A DNA stretch of 64,000 bases from Nyssa sinensis (GCA_008638375.1 CM018051.1:13880369-13944368); one strand, 5' to 3'. Positions 45,882 through 57,241 are shown, counted from the stretch's first letter. A program made the numbers and translations. Notes: generated by a model not told the origin, from the sequence alone.

Positions 45882-47932
45882 CAAGCCAAACTGATTTTGG
45901 CTTGCTTAGACCTGACCTACATGCTGTAGGGATTAGGAAAATGGTGGCCGCGACCACACTGACCAAGTATGGCCAGAGAAATCTCGACATGCAAATTTCA
46001 GGTTCGAAGTGCAACTTGCAAAACTTGAGGTAGAACCTAATTCTAAGAATGGGGGCTTGAACCCCATGATAAGGCGACCACAATAAAAGAAACCCTGTGA
46101 GTTTTACGTAAAAAATGAGCGTGTATGGCTGAGTTACAGGTCTCGGCTATCTAGCTTCCAATCGCGATCATGGGTTCAAGGCGAGCTCTCAAACGAATGC
46201 CAAGATGTTGCTAGGACACCCAGTAATTCATAGCACCTAAAGACAGAAAGATTCAATGACTGAAACCTCACAAAATTGAAGGAATTGAAAAACAATGAAC
46301 TAGGGACCCGACCCATCGCACGTTAGGGGCTTTAGTGGGACGGCACCATTTTGTGGGTTATGTTTTAATTTTTAAAACTGAAGTTGGGTTGTTTGGTTAC
46401 AAAGGTAGGAAATTAAAATTTGATTTGGGGTTAACCTAACCATGGATAAGGAAGCCTGTAGGATATTATACTCTAGTTCACAGAGAGACCTGAACCGGCT
46501 AGTTCACAAGGTCTCTGGTCCAGTTTAGGGTTTTAACCCAAAAATCCTTTGGTTCAATAATTTAAATTTAAAATAAGAAAATCAGAACTTTGTATATTTA
46601 TAGTTTGACCCCAACTATTTTGAATAATTGTATTCTGACCCAGATTTTAAAAGGTGAAAAATAAATAAATAATAAAATAATTTATTTTATTAATTAGGTA
46701 AAATGACTATTTTACCCTTGGACACTAAATAAGTCAAACGAAGCCCAAATTAAATAAATAAATAGTGTATTTTTACTATTTCAGGCATTCAGGACTCAAC
46801 GGTGGAGTCTGTTTTGTGAAATAAGCCCCAAAAAATTTAGCTATACAACATGTGAAATTACGAAAATGCCCTTGATGCTATACGAAGCCTAAATGGAGTC
46901 CAAATGGGACGAAATGGATACCGATAGAAGCCCAGATACTCGTGAAACTGCACACATTATTAAATGACGAATCGGGGTCAGAATTTCACAAAACGTAAAA
47001 TGGCCAAAATACCCCTGAGCATGGTAAATGCAAAGTAGAGGCCGAATAAGGGCCAATCTGATCTAATAAAATTTTCATAAGCATACTTATAGAAATTGAG
47101 GGGCTAGATAAGACTCCGGAACAATCAACGTATAAAATGAGAAATGATCGACGTGTCCCGATAATCTAAAACAGATACCAAATGAAGTCTAAAAGACTTA
47201 AAAAATTATATATAAGATATATGGGATATTCTGAGGACCACAATAGGGTCTAGGACAAGAATGAAAAATTACTACATTGCCCTTAGGGGTACCCGAAGCC
47301 AAATGAGAAGCCGTGAAGGCCTATATTTATTTTCTTGGACGTTTTGGACTCAACGGTGGAGTCCGTTTACCCAAGTAAAATATTCTGAAGGCCGATGTAT
47401 AAAATTTAGCAACTTTAAAAATATAATTAAATGATACCCGAGAGAGTTAAATAAATCACAACTATTAACAACGATCTAAATAATTAAAAATGGGTTAATA
47501 AAAATTAAATTCCTGATTTATAGGAACATCGAAAGGAAAGGAGAAAGAGACGTGACTCTTCTCAAAAAGGGAAAAGGAACCATTTTTTAAGGTAAGTAAG
47601 ACCCGAACTTTGTTATGTGGTCTTTCCTTAGCCATGTCACAATTATTTCTTCATGCTACCACCTTGTACTCTATTATCTGATATATCTTGATCTCCACAA
47701 TTGATATTGTTCTATCTTGTGGACTTGATAAGCTATTGCATGTCAATACCCTGATATGATTTATACGTATTTCTTTGATGTTTGAATACTGAACAGTAAA
47801 TGTCACATGATAAGAAAAGTATTACTCCACAACTTGTGAAATTATCCATTCATGACCTGATTTTATCCGTGATAGTACTTGACTCGTTACACGTTACACA
47901 CTTCAGCCCTTAGAGGCAAGATGCTGACAGTT

Positions 47933-48080
47933 TACACATGGTTGTGAGCGTCACATCGCACGACTGGTCTATGCGTGGGTGTGAGTGTCACTTCGCACGA
48001 TTGATCTACACGTGGTTGTGAATGTCACAACGCACGATTAAGTGTTACAACGCACGATTGGTCTACACGTGGTTGTGGGA
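47933..48080. repeat. 37 bp tandem repeats in the 3' LTR
   Basis: This is the counterpart of 37779-37935, with the same units and small changes. Confidence 0.75.
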
Positions 48081-48935
48081 GGACACAAAAAGTTGAAAGC
48101 GCTGTGTTGTAAGCACGAAAAGGTATGCCGGGCCCTAACAGATATCATCTAACAGATAGTTTATTTTTATCTCTTACATGACATGCTCTTGGTTATCGAT
48201 ATGTTGTATATCTTTGAGCACCGTTGATATTGTATTCCTTGGATATTTGATGTGCTTGTGAGCTCTTCCTTGGAATACTCCTTGTTGTACTATTTGATAT
48301 GATGACATGCCTATATAGTTGTTTCTTGATTTTGGCAGCATATTATTTGGATATTCCTTCTTGTTGTTTTGTGTACTCATCTTAGATCATGCCTATAGGA
48401 CCTAAGGGTCATTTCTATTGATTATTCCACTGGTGACCGGCTATTGTGACATCTATCATGTCTTCTGTTCTGACATGCATTGATATATCACACTCTATTG
48501 GTATTTTTTCATTACTTACATTCTTGAACTAATCTTGACCCATAACAGAGGAAGGGACTTTACTTACTTGGCTTTGTTAGCTCACCCCCCCTTTATTATT
48601 TTTTTCAGGACAACAAGATCTAGAAGGACCCTTAGGCACTCGGGAGATCTAGACGCCTACGATCTATGGGTAAATATTGTGTAGTCTTATTGTCTCCCAT
48701 GACACCACAGTCTTATCAGTATGTGTTTTGGAGGGTCTGTAATATTAAACACTTATGTTTCTTTTGGCATGTATTAAATGATGTCTTGACAATGCTACCA
48801 GTTTTACTGATGACTTTAAATATTTTGTTAAAACCTTAATTAGCATTTCAAATCCTTTTGACGAGGAATAGCCCACGGGCCGCAGACCTGGTCACAGACC
48901 TCTAATCCGCATAGGGTGGGCTTTGGGTCGTGACA

Positions 48936-49883
48936 TTGGAGTTCATGCCACCAATCAAGGTATCCATGCAACTGAAAACAGTTTTCACATGTATGCTTCG
49001 TATTGCCACAGTGAGAACATTTGAGACTCTCAAATGAGGAGCGGGCTTTGGAGGCAGATTTCCTAGTATGCTGGGGAGCCGGTCCAGAAAACCCAAGCTT
49101 GAGGCCTCTCGAAGTAAGCATTGCTCCTGGCGATGGTTCATCACTAGCGTTCATCATTGCCTAGTGAAGGGCCTCCCTGCGGACATTAGCATAAGCTTGT
49201 TCTACGATAGAAAATGGGTGCAACTGCAACACGTCGCTGCGAATATTGTCCAGTTTGTCGTCAAGACCATCCAAGAATACATAAACCCTATCTTCTTGGA
49301 AGAGATTATTATAGCGTTGAATATCAGCAGGACACTCCATTGGATTTGGACGACAAAAGTTGATCTCAAGCCAAAGACTTTGCAAGCCGATGTAATATTT
49401 TTACAGGGAACCACCTGCTTGACGGAGATTTGAGACACGGCGCCTGAGATCATACACTTAAGAGGTATCACCATCATCAAAATAGGTGGTAGCAACAGAG
49501 TCCCAAACCAGTTTGGTTGTGGGAAAACGAATGAAATTGTCGATTAATGATGGATCCATGGAGTTAATCAGCCAACCTTTGACAATGGCATTGTCGGTGC
49601 GCCATTTACAGAAGGAAGGGTCAGTTAGAAATGGTTGGGTTAGCTCGCCATTAATGTAACCTAATTTATCTTTGCCGGAGATGTACATCTCAACAACTTG
49701 GGACCATAAGGCATAGTTGGAACCATCCAACTTGATGCCAATCGGTAGAGCGGTAGGTTCAAAAGTCACCGTAGGGGCCTGGGCTTTGGACAGAGCTTTG
49801 GCCATTGTGGTAGTGAATAGTTCAGATAGGAGGATATTATGGTCGGTGGGTTCTGTCTGGGTTGGGGTTTCAGTGTCTACCAT
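48936..49883 (-). pseudogene. Copia-2 gag
   Basis: The start at 49883 opens MVDTETPTQTEPTDHN. The copia gag domain follows: LDGSNYALWSQVVEMYISGK, LGYINGE, TTKLVWDSVATTYF, and later YVFLDGLDDKLDNIRSDVLQ. The zinc knuckle CSHCGNTKHTCENCFQLHGY lies at about 48965-49025. One frame is kept for 316 codons with stops at about 49458, 49403 and 49161. It breaks at WWHEL, where the gypsy 3' LTR ends. Upstream a 78 bp in-frame duplication repeats the start region. Confidence 0.9.
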
Positions 49884-49998
49884 AGAAGCAGATGGTGGAT
49901 GGAAGGAGGCTCGAGGCTAGTCGGTGGGTTCTGTCTAGGTTGGGGTTTTAGTGGCTGCCATAGAAGTAGATGGTGGATGGAAGGAGGCTCGAGGCTAG
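49843..49998. repeat. 78 bp tandem duplication at the Copia-2 gag start
   Basis: 49843-49920 and 49921-49998 are two copies, both starting TCGGTGGGTTCTGTCT and ending GAGGCTCGAGGCTAG, with a few substitutions. The unit equals 26 codons; the outer copy carries stops. Confidence 0.9.
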
Positions 49999-50030
49999 TA
50001 ATGGGCGTGAACAGAGGACCAGGTCATGAG

Positions 50031-50044
50031 GTGCCCTGATACCA
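50031..50044 (-). other. Copia-2 primer-binding site
   Basis: The minus strand reads TGGTATCAGGGCAC, next to the LTR end TTTGACA; it differs by one base in the usual initiator-methionine core. Confidence 0.85.
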
Positions 50045-50231
50045 TGTCAAACTTTCTTTTTTTTTGTATTCACCATATATGGTTTACAGAGGTATTGTGT
50101 ACATATATAGATAGATTTGATACTCTATTTTTGGCTATACATGAATCAGGTCTAGAATCATGCTTGACCGTTATGGATATTATTCCTATAATCTCTCTGT
50201 TTTAATTCTTAATTGACAACTCATGCCAACA
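50045..50231 (-). repeat. Copia-2 5' LTR
   Basis: This 187 base LTR is nearly identical to 33406-33591. TSD TGGAT follows at 50232-50236. Confidence 0.95.
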
Positions 50232-50236
50232 TGGAT

Positions 50237-52053
50237 GTCTATGTTAATAAGAGAAGAATCCTTTTGACTCCATCTCCTAATTTGGTTGTGAATTGTGATC
50301 CAAGCGCTATGAAAGCATATTTTTCAGTCAAACAGTTGAAAGATTTCTCTTGAATCTACAATATTGTAAAGATTGCAGAAGATTAGAAGGCTGGTGAAGC
50401 TTGATCTCAATCAGACTCTTTGAAGTTTCCTTTTGAAATTTCACTGTTAGGAGATGAGTAAATGATTTCTAGTGTTAGCCTTTGATTGTTAGGAGAAGAA
50501 TCAGGACTTAAATTTGTGTTTCGTTGAACTTCCATGAGCAAGTGTTGTCTGCAGAATTCTGGCCAAAGGTTGGCCTTCTATTTATATGTTAAGTTGAGGT
50601 TGTTGGCTTGGAAAGTTTTTATTTAGATTCCTTTTTATTGGGACTTATTATTAGAATCTTATTCTCTTAATTTGGTATTTTATTTTGAATTTAAAATTTA
50701 TTTCCATTTGAAAAGAAAATAATTGTCAATGTTACATAAATTTGTTTCCATGTCAACTTTTCATATTTTAAGAGCCTCATGATGCTGACATGTTTACATC
50801 CATGGGCCCATGCTAACTTGGCAAATGAAAATACCAAATATGTCCAATTTTGTCACTATGTACCTCTTCATGATTTTTTTTTTATTTTTTATTTTGCATG
50901 GAATTTATATATTGTCAAGGTGTGCACAGAACTTACAATGCTGGTTATAGACCATAAAAGGCAAGGTGATTGTAGGTAAAACTAACCAATTTTTACTTCT
51001 TTGGTTGCTAAATTCAAAGAAGCTTGTAGCCTGCCTATGTCTCTTGATCTTGAAAATGTTATCATATCTCCTCCATTTGAGAGAGTTTCAGTGGGATTAA
51101 GCAGCGGTTCAGAATGGAGAGTTCTTTAGTGCTTTTGATAAACCTTCCAATCAATTGATTTGCTTCCTTGCTTGAAGCTCCACTTAAGATTTGCTGCATT
51201 GAGTTCCCTCTCCTCTGGTTTGTTGATTTTCTTTTGGCCTTCTTTTCCTTTGTTGTTTTGTTCCCCTTGTGTCCTTTGTCCGGAGGAAAAATGTCATTTT
51301 GGTTCTGCCAATGTCTGGTGTTGTGCTCAGATTCTGAAGAATTGGTCCTGGGAATTTGATTTTGACAGAATTAATTTGTTAGTTGAGAGTGTTTGACACA
51401 AATTGTTCAAAAATAATTATGAAATATGAATAATTTTATTTGTCCTTTATTTATAAATATTTTGTAAATATAATATACCATAAATCAATTATTAAAATCA
51501 ATTCTTTTTATATAATAATATGAGAAGAGAGAATCGAATTCACGTCAACCGTGGAAAAAATGAACATTTGCTCTATCACTTGTAAAGGACTTCCGTCCTT
51601 ATAAATTAAAAAAATCATATAGCTTATGTATTGTATAATTTTGATGGGTATGAAAGTAAATTTTTCAATGGCTTTTGAGTTGAGAATTTGAAAGGGTGCT
51701 TCCACCCCAACACCATTCTGTGCATTGGGGGATTCTCATTCCCATGCTTAGTAGCTAAATATTTTATCGTTATAGCAAGCAATGACCCCTGTTTTTGTGT
51801 AGGATGGAAAAAATAAATAAATTTTTTTATAATGTTTAATCTTTTATTTCAAGGCAACCTTTAGTGGCTCAAGATAAAAAAAAAAAAAAAAAACTAAATT
51901 GAAAAATTTTGTTATGAAACTAAAATTTAATTCTTTGCACAATTTAAAGAGTGTTTGAGTCTAAAATACATTATTAAATAATCAGAGAATATTATTTTCA
52001 ATTGAAATATATCAAATATTTCCACTTTACTTTTAAATTGGCAAAATTATATT
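50237..52053. other. Flank downstream of the TNL locus, unassigned
   Basis: This was joined to 33353-33405 before Copia-2 inserted. A 40-codon open frame starts at the ATG formed at the TSD (50231-50353; DVYVNKRRILLTPSPNLV). A second open stretch at about 51013-51126 (SLPMSLDLENVIISPPFERV) ends in TAG. I recognise neither; they could be 3' UTR or exon remnants. The rest is AT-rich. Confidence 0.4.
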
Positions 52054-52574
52054 GGGTAAATTACACTAACCTCCCTTGAAGTTTATGACAATTACACTGA
52101 TCTTTCTTGAAATTTCTGAAATTACATTGACTTCTCATACTTTACAAAATAATATACAGACATCTTCCTCCAATTATTTTTTTCTTCAAACTAACAAAAC
52201 TATCCCTTTCATTTTTTTTTTCAATTTTTTAAATCTTGGCCAATTTTTTTTATTTTTCAAATGAATATTAATAAAACCTTAAATTTATTTTTATATAAAA
52301 TAAAAATAAGTTATTTATCTTAAATTTATTTTTAAATAAAAAAATTAATTTTTTTTTTTGAAAAAAAAGTTAGCATAAATTGGTCAAAATTGAAAAAATG
52401 TAAAAATAAAAAATAAAATACAATAAAGGGGTAGTTTCATCATTTTAAAAAAAAATTGATAGGTAGGAGGTATCTGTATATAATTTTGTAACGTAGAGAA
52501 GGTCAGTGTAATGTCAGAAACTTTATGAAAGATCAGTGTAATTGTCATAAAGAAAAAGTTAGTGTAATTTACTC
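52054..52574. mobile_element. MULE-like MITE
   Basis: The left end GGGTAAATTACACTAACC and the right end (reverse complement GAGTAAATTACACTAAC) begin inverted repeats of about 80 bases. They are flanked by perfect 9 bp duplications AATTATATT (52045-52053 and 52575-52583). The ends resemble those of the element at 15693-17721, so both belong to one Mutator-like group. There is no coding capacity. Confidence 0.8.
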
Positions 52575-52583
52575 AATTATATT

Positions 52584-54133
52584 TCTTCTTGTCTTTTGTA
52601 TCCTTAATCTTCAGAGTTTAAACAAGAAATTTATGTATACAATATATAATTGTGTACAAGATTAATTTTCTTCATTGTGATTTTCTCAAAGCTAGTAGGA
52701 ATGTTGTGAAAGAGTTTCTTAATTTGACAATCAAGGCTAGAACTTCAAATTTTTCGTAGCCTAATTTCAGTAAAAATAAAACCTAGAACTATTGGAAATC
52801 CAAAGAATCCTACATCACATTTTTGAAATTCAATTTCTTTTCTTCTAATTTTAAATCAGCTCTTGTTCCCTTTTACTTTTTTCTTTCACTTATATTAGAA
52901 CCATTTTTTCTTGTTCCCTTTTTTTTCTTTCACTAATTAACTCTGTTTTATAAATGGCTTCTTATCTTTGAATTTGAAAATTTTTACATTTATCGTCGTC
53001 AATATTACTTATCAATTAGTTACAGAAATCAATGAGAGCTACTTTCTCTCTCTAACATTCAAATACATTTTAAGTTTTGAAGCATAAAGGTTGATAAGGA
53101 GTTTACATGGCCAAGTTTGCTTCATCAAACTACTTGGATTAGAGTAAAATTATCAAATCAAGATAGATTTTAACTTAATCATTTTCAAGATAGAATATTT
53201 GTAATCGGTCGAATTATTGGATCAAAAGAAAAAAATAATTCTTAATAAGCTGAATTAGGAAATTCACTCAGTTTATAGGCTAAATTAAGGATGAATGAGT
53301 TGGCAAAATAATAATAAAAAGAAATTTCAGCATGTATGGTACAAAGTTGTTGCATTCAATTTCATCCAGTAAGTCGATCATGATATAAATTTTACTTTCA
53401 TCTATACACTTTAATTTGAAATTTCAAAAAAAAAAAAAAAAAAAACTTAGATTTTTATTAGAATAGGAAAAATAATTGCAACTCTCGTAATATTTAATGA
53501 AGGGCATTCCTCTATATTTTTCACTTTTGAAGTTGACCGATTTAACTTTACTCCTTCTACTTTTATCTAATATTCTTTATTAATATTTGTGTGAGTTGCA
53601 CACATGTTTATTAAAATTGAATTAAAAAACATAAGTTAATGAAAAGAATATTTTTTATGTTTTATGAATCAGTAAGGGAGTATCGTAGGCCAGATTACGC
53701 ATATCAGACTAAATTTCTCTTTTTTATGACAGTCAAACATGTTCTTTAAACTCTACCTGATAACAACTGGCGCTGAAAAATTGATAATGAAAAATGCATG
53801 TTAATACTTAGTTTATGATTATACATTATTCGGATAAATGCCAAAACTCTAATAACATTAAATTAAAAATTTAGTAATTTAAGTTAACATTTAGGATCTT
53901 TTAAATTGGCCTTTAGTACCTATTATTCCATGGTGAAAAATCAATGTTACAAGGGACGGAGGAAAAGAGAAATTCTAATAACTAAATGTGTGTATTGCGA
54001 TTTGAATCAAAACAGTGTGTATAAAAAAATATATTTTTTCATCTCAAATTAGCCAACTTACCGGTGAAAAATCAATGCAACACTTCTAGATATTAGGCAT
54101 AAATATATATAATATACTTCTCCTCATATATAT
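52584..54133. other. Unassigned AT-rich sequence
   Basis: I find no convincing gene, only A/T homopolymers and short open frames. It ends in TATAT (54129-54133), the probable left TSD of Tat-B. Confidence 0.5.
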
Positions 54134-54835
54134 TGATGTTGTACTTTTTGGCCCACGAGAGATTCAAGCTCGGCTCCTTGCGAAACACTTGAAACAGAAG
54201 ATCAGAGGACCACCGGGTTGGCTCCGGCGGTAGCTGCTCCGATGCTTAAGTCAATAAACTAAATTGAAAGACTTGTAATGAGAGCCAAATAATGAGCATG
54301 AAAGTAAAGCGTACCTTAAGGGTTGAATTTATAGGTAATGGCTCTCCCAAGTTGATTAGGATTTGGAACCATGAATATAGGGATTGGATCTTCGGAGATA
54401 TTAGTTACCTTGTTGAATATGGCAACTCAATGTGGCAGTTTCCTTGTTGGAAACAGTTTCCTTATTCCCTACTCGGAGCTTATTGAGGCGGTGATAAGAT
54501 CTGATTATTGATTTGCTGTATTGCAGGCTTGCATCTGCATATATTTAGCTTTGTAGGAGAGCTGGCTTGCCTTGATACTATGAGCTCGGTTCATATGGGT
54601 TATGCCTTTAATTGACCGAGGATGAGGTGTACAACCGAGCATGAACTGAATGACCGAACATAAGTCATGTGACCGAGCATGAACCGAATGACCGAGCATA
54701 GGTCATATGACCAAGCATGAACCGGATGATCGAGCATAGGTCATATGACCGAACATGATCTGAATGACCGAGCACAAGTCGCTCTGCACTTACACGTGTC
54801 ATGCAGTGGTTGGTGTGTCACATAGTGGTATATCA
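54134..54835 (-). repeat. Tat-B 3' LTR
   Basis: It begins TGATGTTGTACTTTTTGG and ends GTGGTATATCA on the plus strand. The first 85 bases match the visible start of the 5' LTR at 63916. The PPT (minus strand TTGGGGGGGAG, 54840-54850) abuts it. Confidence 0.9.
54633..54780. repeat. 38 bp tandem repeats in the Tat-B LTR
   Basis: Units start at 54633, 54671, 54709 and 54747 and follow GACCGAGCATGAACCGAATG plus ACCGAGCATAGGTCATAT. Each unit holds the GACCGAGCAT motif twice. The Tat-A LTR lacks them. Confidence 0.85.
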
Positions 54836-55242
54836 ATTACTCCCCCCCAAGCCTTAGTTGGAGCTCGGGGCGTAACTAAGGTTTTATGAGTGCCCGAAAA
54901 GTCACGCGTTCTGTCTTCTCGTTTTCCTAGACGTCCGTTGGTACATCATTTATTGCGCAGCTGGTTTTTGGGTTTCTCAAATCATTATTGTTGCGATACT
55001 GTCGTGACGGTTCACCTGGGTAGCCATTACTCTCCGAATGTATATAAAAGGGAGAAAAAGCCTTGTACGATTCTTTTACTGTCTTTTGTATTTTGAAAGG
55101 AAATACACCTTCTGCCATTGTCGAACCAGCGAGCTAACTTGCGAAGATTTCCATTCATCCGAAGTCCCTTTTATTCAGGTTCGATTTTGGTATTTTTGTT
55201 CATCTTCTCTCTTTCTTCTCTTCTCCTTTTGGTTATTTTGGA
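54836..55242 (+). promoter_or_regulatory. Promoter and leader of the Tat-B antisense gene
   Basis: TATATAAAAG at 55041-55050 is a good plant TATA box, about 200 bases upstream of the ATG at 55243. Transcription on the plus strand would start near 55075. The PPT at 54840-54850 lies upstream. The TATA box is outside the LTR, so the antisense gene appears to have its own promoter. Confidence 0.6.
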
Positions 55243-55963
55243 ATGTCGACTTCTTCGGCATCTTCTGGTGTTGGTGATGGGTCAGGGAGCCTCCCAGAGG
55301 CTTATTCCCTATCGCAAACCCTAGTTAGGGATAGTAGTTCCCTGGTGACTAGGTCAGAAGAGGCTCGTTCTAGCCCCTCAGTTAGGATTGTCGATGCCTT
55401 TTCGAAGTCTAGAGATAGAGAGGGTGAGGTCTCTGGTCGGTCTTCTCAGGGAGAGGAGACAGAGAGTACTGTAGCCTTCTCTTGGTTAGAGGTTTTAAGG
55501 GGGAGATATGACATCCCTTCAAATGTTACCCTTAGGGCTCCCGACGACCTAAACTACCCTTGGGATGTTCGGGAAGGAGAAATTTGTGTTTATACTGCCT
55601 GGTTCGAGATGGGGCTATGCCTTACTTTCCCTAGATTGCTTAGGGATTTCTTTTGTTGGTTCAACCTCTGCCCAGCCGACCTGCTTTTGAATAGTTGGAG
55701 GCACCTGTTAGGGTTTATGGCTTTGGGTCGTCTGAACGGTGTTGAGGTTTCCTAAGATTTGATCCGTAGTAAAATGGACCTCAAGTATCTGAAGGCGGAG
55801 GGCCTCTACTACATGTCGTTTGACAGGGGTTTCCGACCTTTGTCTTACATACCGTCCTCCAATAAATTTTGGAAGGATCGGTATTTCTTTATTAGTAGAG
55901 AATGGAAGGTGACCAACCCTGAGGACCAGTTCTCCACGTTCCCCCGGAGCACGGGGTTTATGG

Positions 55964-56049
55964 GTGAGACCCTTTTTTCTTTTGTAATTTTGTTTTGTGC
56001 TTGTTTCTGTGTTTCTGACTAACCATTTGTTCAAAATTTCTTTGTGCAG
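55964..56049 (+). other. Antisense gene intron 1
   Basis: Donor ATGG|GTGAG, T-rich body, acceptor TTTGTGCAG|ATAAG, phase 1. The downstream frame is restored exactly. Confidence 0.75.
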
Positions 56050-56666
56050 ATAAGAGCATCAAGAAGAGGCCTGACTTCACCCCTGCTCTGAAAGACCAAT
56101 ACAAGAGGCTCCTTCAGACTTCAAACAGGGACTACCGAGCTATTCTTCACTCGGGCTCTACCATGCCTCCCAAGGACAAGAATGTCGTTGATGAAGTCCT
56201 GAAGTCGGTTGCTGGTAAATGGGGGTCTTCGAAAAAGAAGAGGATGGCGAGCCAGCCTCCTCCTGCTGCGTCTTCTTCGAAGAAGACGAGGACGACCGAC
56301 CCGTCCTCTTCTGCGCCTCCCAAGAAGGGGGCTGTCTCTTCTGCTTCTCCCTCTTCCCGACCTCCTCTGAGAGGTGTTGTGCTCAAGGAGCTCTTTTCTG
56401 CCCCCCAGAAGGGGGTGGTGATTAGGGAGACCGCTTCTGCCCCTCAGAGGGTTGCGGTGGCACCCAGGCCTGTCCCCTCTCTGGCTCAAAAATCTCAACC
56501 GAGGGGTAAGGCGAAAGTAGGTGCTGAGATGCCCGATGGATACAAGGCCGTCCATCAGGCCATTGAGGATTTCTGGGCGGAGGCCCCTTGAACGGACTCC
56601 CCTTCCTGTAGTACCAGGAAGGGTACTGAGAAGACAGTGATTGGTGCCACGAAGGCCCATTTGAAG

Positions 56667-56743
56667 GTAACGACCGACCTTTCTTCTTTGGTGTTTTCTT
56701 TCTTTTCCTCTTTACTGATGTGCCTCTTGCTTTATTTTCGCAG
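56667..56743 (+). other. Antisense gene intron 2
   Basis: Donor TTGAAG|GTAACG, pyrimidine tract, acceptor TTTTCGCAG|ACTTTG, phase 0. The frame continues across it. Confidence 0.75.
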
Positions 56744-57241
56744 ACTTTGCATAATTTGGCCGCTTTGATGGAGGCCATGGTGGATCTCCAGGCCATGGAA
56801 AGGCTGGAAGAGGAGCTGGATGAAGCTCGGTTGTAGATCGGTATGGCTCAATCTCAAGCCACTACAGCCGAGGACGAGCTGAAGGAGGCGAGGAATTGCT
56901 TCTCAATTATGGAGTCCGAAAGGGATTCTATTAAGCTTGAGAGGGATTCTCTGCAATCTGAACGGGACTCCCTTCGTCAGGACCTGACCAAGCTGAAGGA
57001 GGAGAACAGTGCCCTTCAGGCTTCCGTAGCTCAGAAGGTTGAGGAGGCCAAGGTTGAGACCGAGGCCAGGCTGAAGACCGAGCTTGAGAAGATGGGTGAT
57101 ACGATCGCGCAGCTCGGTTATGATAACTTCAAGTCCAAGCTTTTCGCCAAGTTCCCGGATATTGACCTGTCTGGGATTGATGATGATGATGAGGACGAAG
57201 ATGGTGATGAGGACGATGGATCTGCAAGCCCTTTAGTTTAG

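Larger units (their letters stand above)
35605..48935 (+). mobile_element. Del/Tekay-like Ty3/gypsy element with about 4 kb LTRs, gutted, nested in Copia-2
   Basis: Long direct repeats (35605-38808; 40851-48935 less the solo LTR) flank a 2.0 kb interior with PBS, gag, the start of protease and a PPT. RT, RNase H and integrase are absent. The 3' LTR starts TGTTAATACCCTGG after the purine tract AAGGAAGGTAGGA and ends GGGTCGTGACA, the usual form in Del/Tekay-type elements. Its calculated length is about 4.2 kb. The 5' LTR lacks its first 1.1 kb, so no left TSD remains. The clade name is an inference from gag, PBS and LTR ends. Confidence 0.85.
40851..48935 (+). repeat. Del/Tekay-like 3' LTR, interrupted by a solo LTR
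   Basis: The LTR runs 40851-41998 and resumes after the solo LTR and its TSD at 45887-48935, about 4.2 kb in all. It ends GGGTCGTGACA and Copia-2 gag resumes at once. Compared with the 5' LTR it has lost about 75 bases near 46308 and about 27 bases near 48671. Confidence 0.85.
33406..50231 (-). mobile_element. Copia-2: Ty1/copia retrotransposon downstream of the TNL stop codon
   Basis: Short LTRs (33406-33591 and 50045-50231, TGTCAAAC...TGCCAACA) are flanked by the perfect TSD TGGAT. The minus-strand coding region is split: the gag half is at 48936-49883 and the RT-RNase H half at 33599-35565. A Del/Tekay-like gypsy element fills the gap. Protease, the pre-integrase region and integrase are missing, so a deletion accompanied or followed that insertion. 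Confidence 0.95.
55243..57241 (+). pseudogene. Antisense extra gene of Tat-B (plant 'putative gypsy type transposon' family), three exons
   Basis: Three exons, 55243-55963, 56050-56666 and 56744-57241, are joined by GT-AG introns of 86 and 77 bases. Both junctions keep one frame, giving 611 codons before the final stop. Exon 1 starts MSTSSASSGVGDGSG and has LRGRYDIPSNVTLRAPDD and RLLRDFFCWFNLCPADLLLN, the pattern of the domain called Transposase_28 (Pfam), typical of extra ORFs in Tat elements. Exon 2 is basic and Ser/Pro/Lys-rich (SSKKKRMASQPPPAASSSKK). Exon 3 is a coiled coil (SERDSIKLERDSLQSERDSL) with an Asp/Glu tail. In-frame stops at 55753 (TAA), 56589 (TGA) and 56834 (TAG) kill it; each is one C-to-T change from a Gln or Arg codon. 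Its function is unknown. The Pfam assignment is from memory of the family. Confidence 0.75.

Noticed and set aside
44795..46083. Open frames in the solo LTR (44795-45118, 45079-45327, 45675-45929) and across its right edge (45811-46083, minus strand)
   Set aside because: They lie inside a solo LTR or cross its border, have no motif and overlap on opposite strands.
54292..54486. Open frame in the Tat-B LTR
   Set aside because: LTR sequence, no homology.
56121..56796. Arg-rich minus-strand frames opposite the antisense gene
   Set aside because: They are mirror frames of GC-richer exon 2; composition alone keeps them open and no domain is visible.
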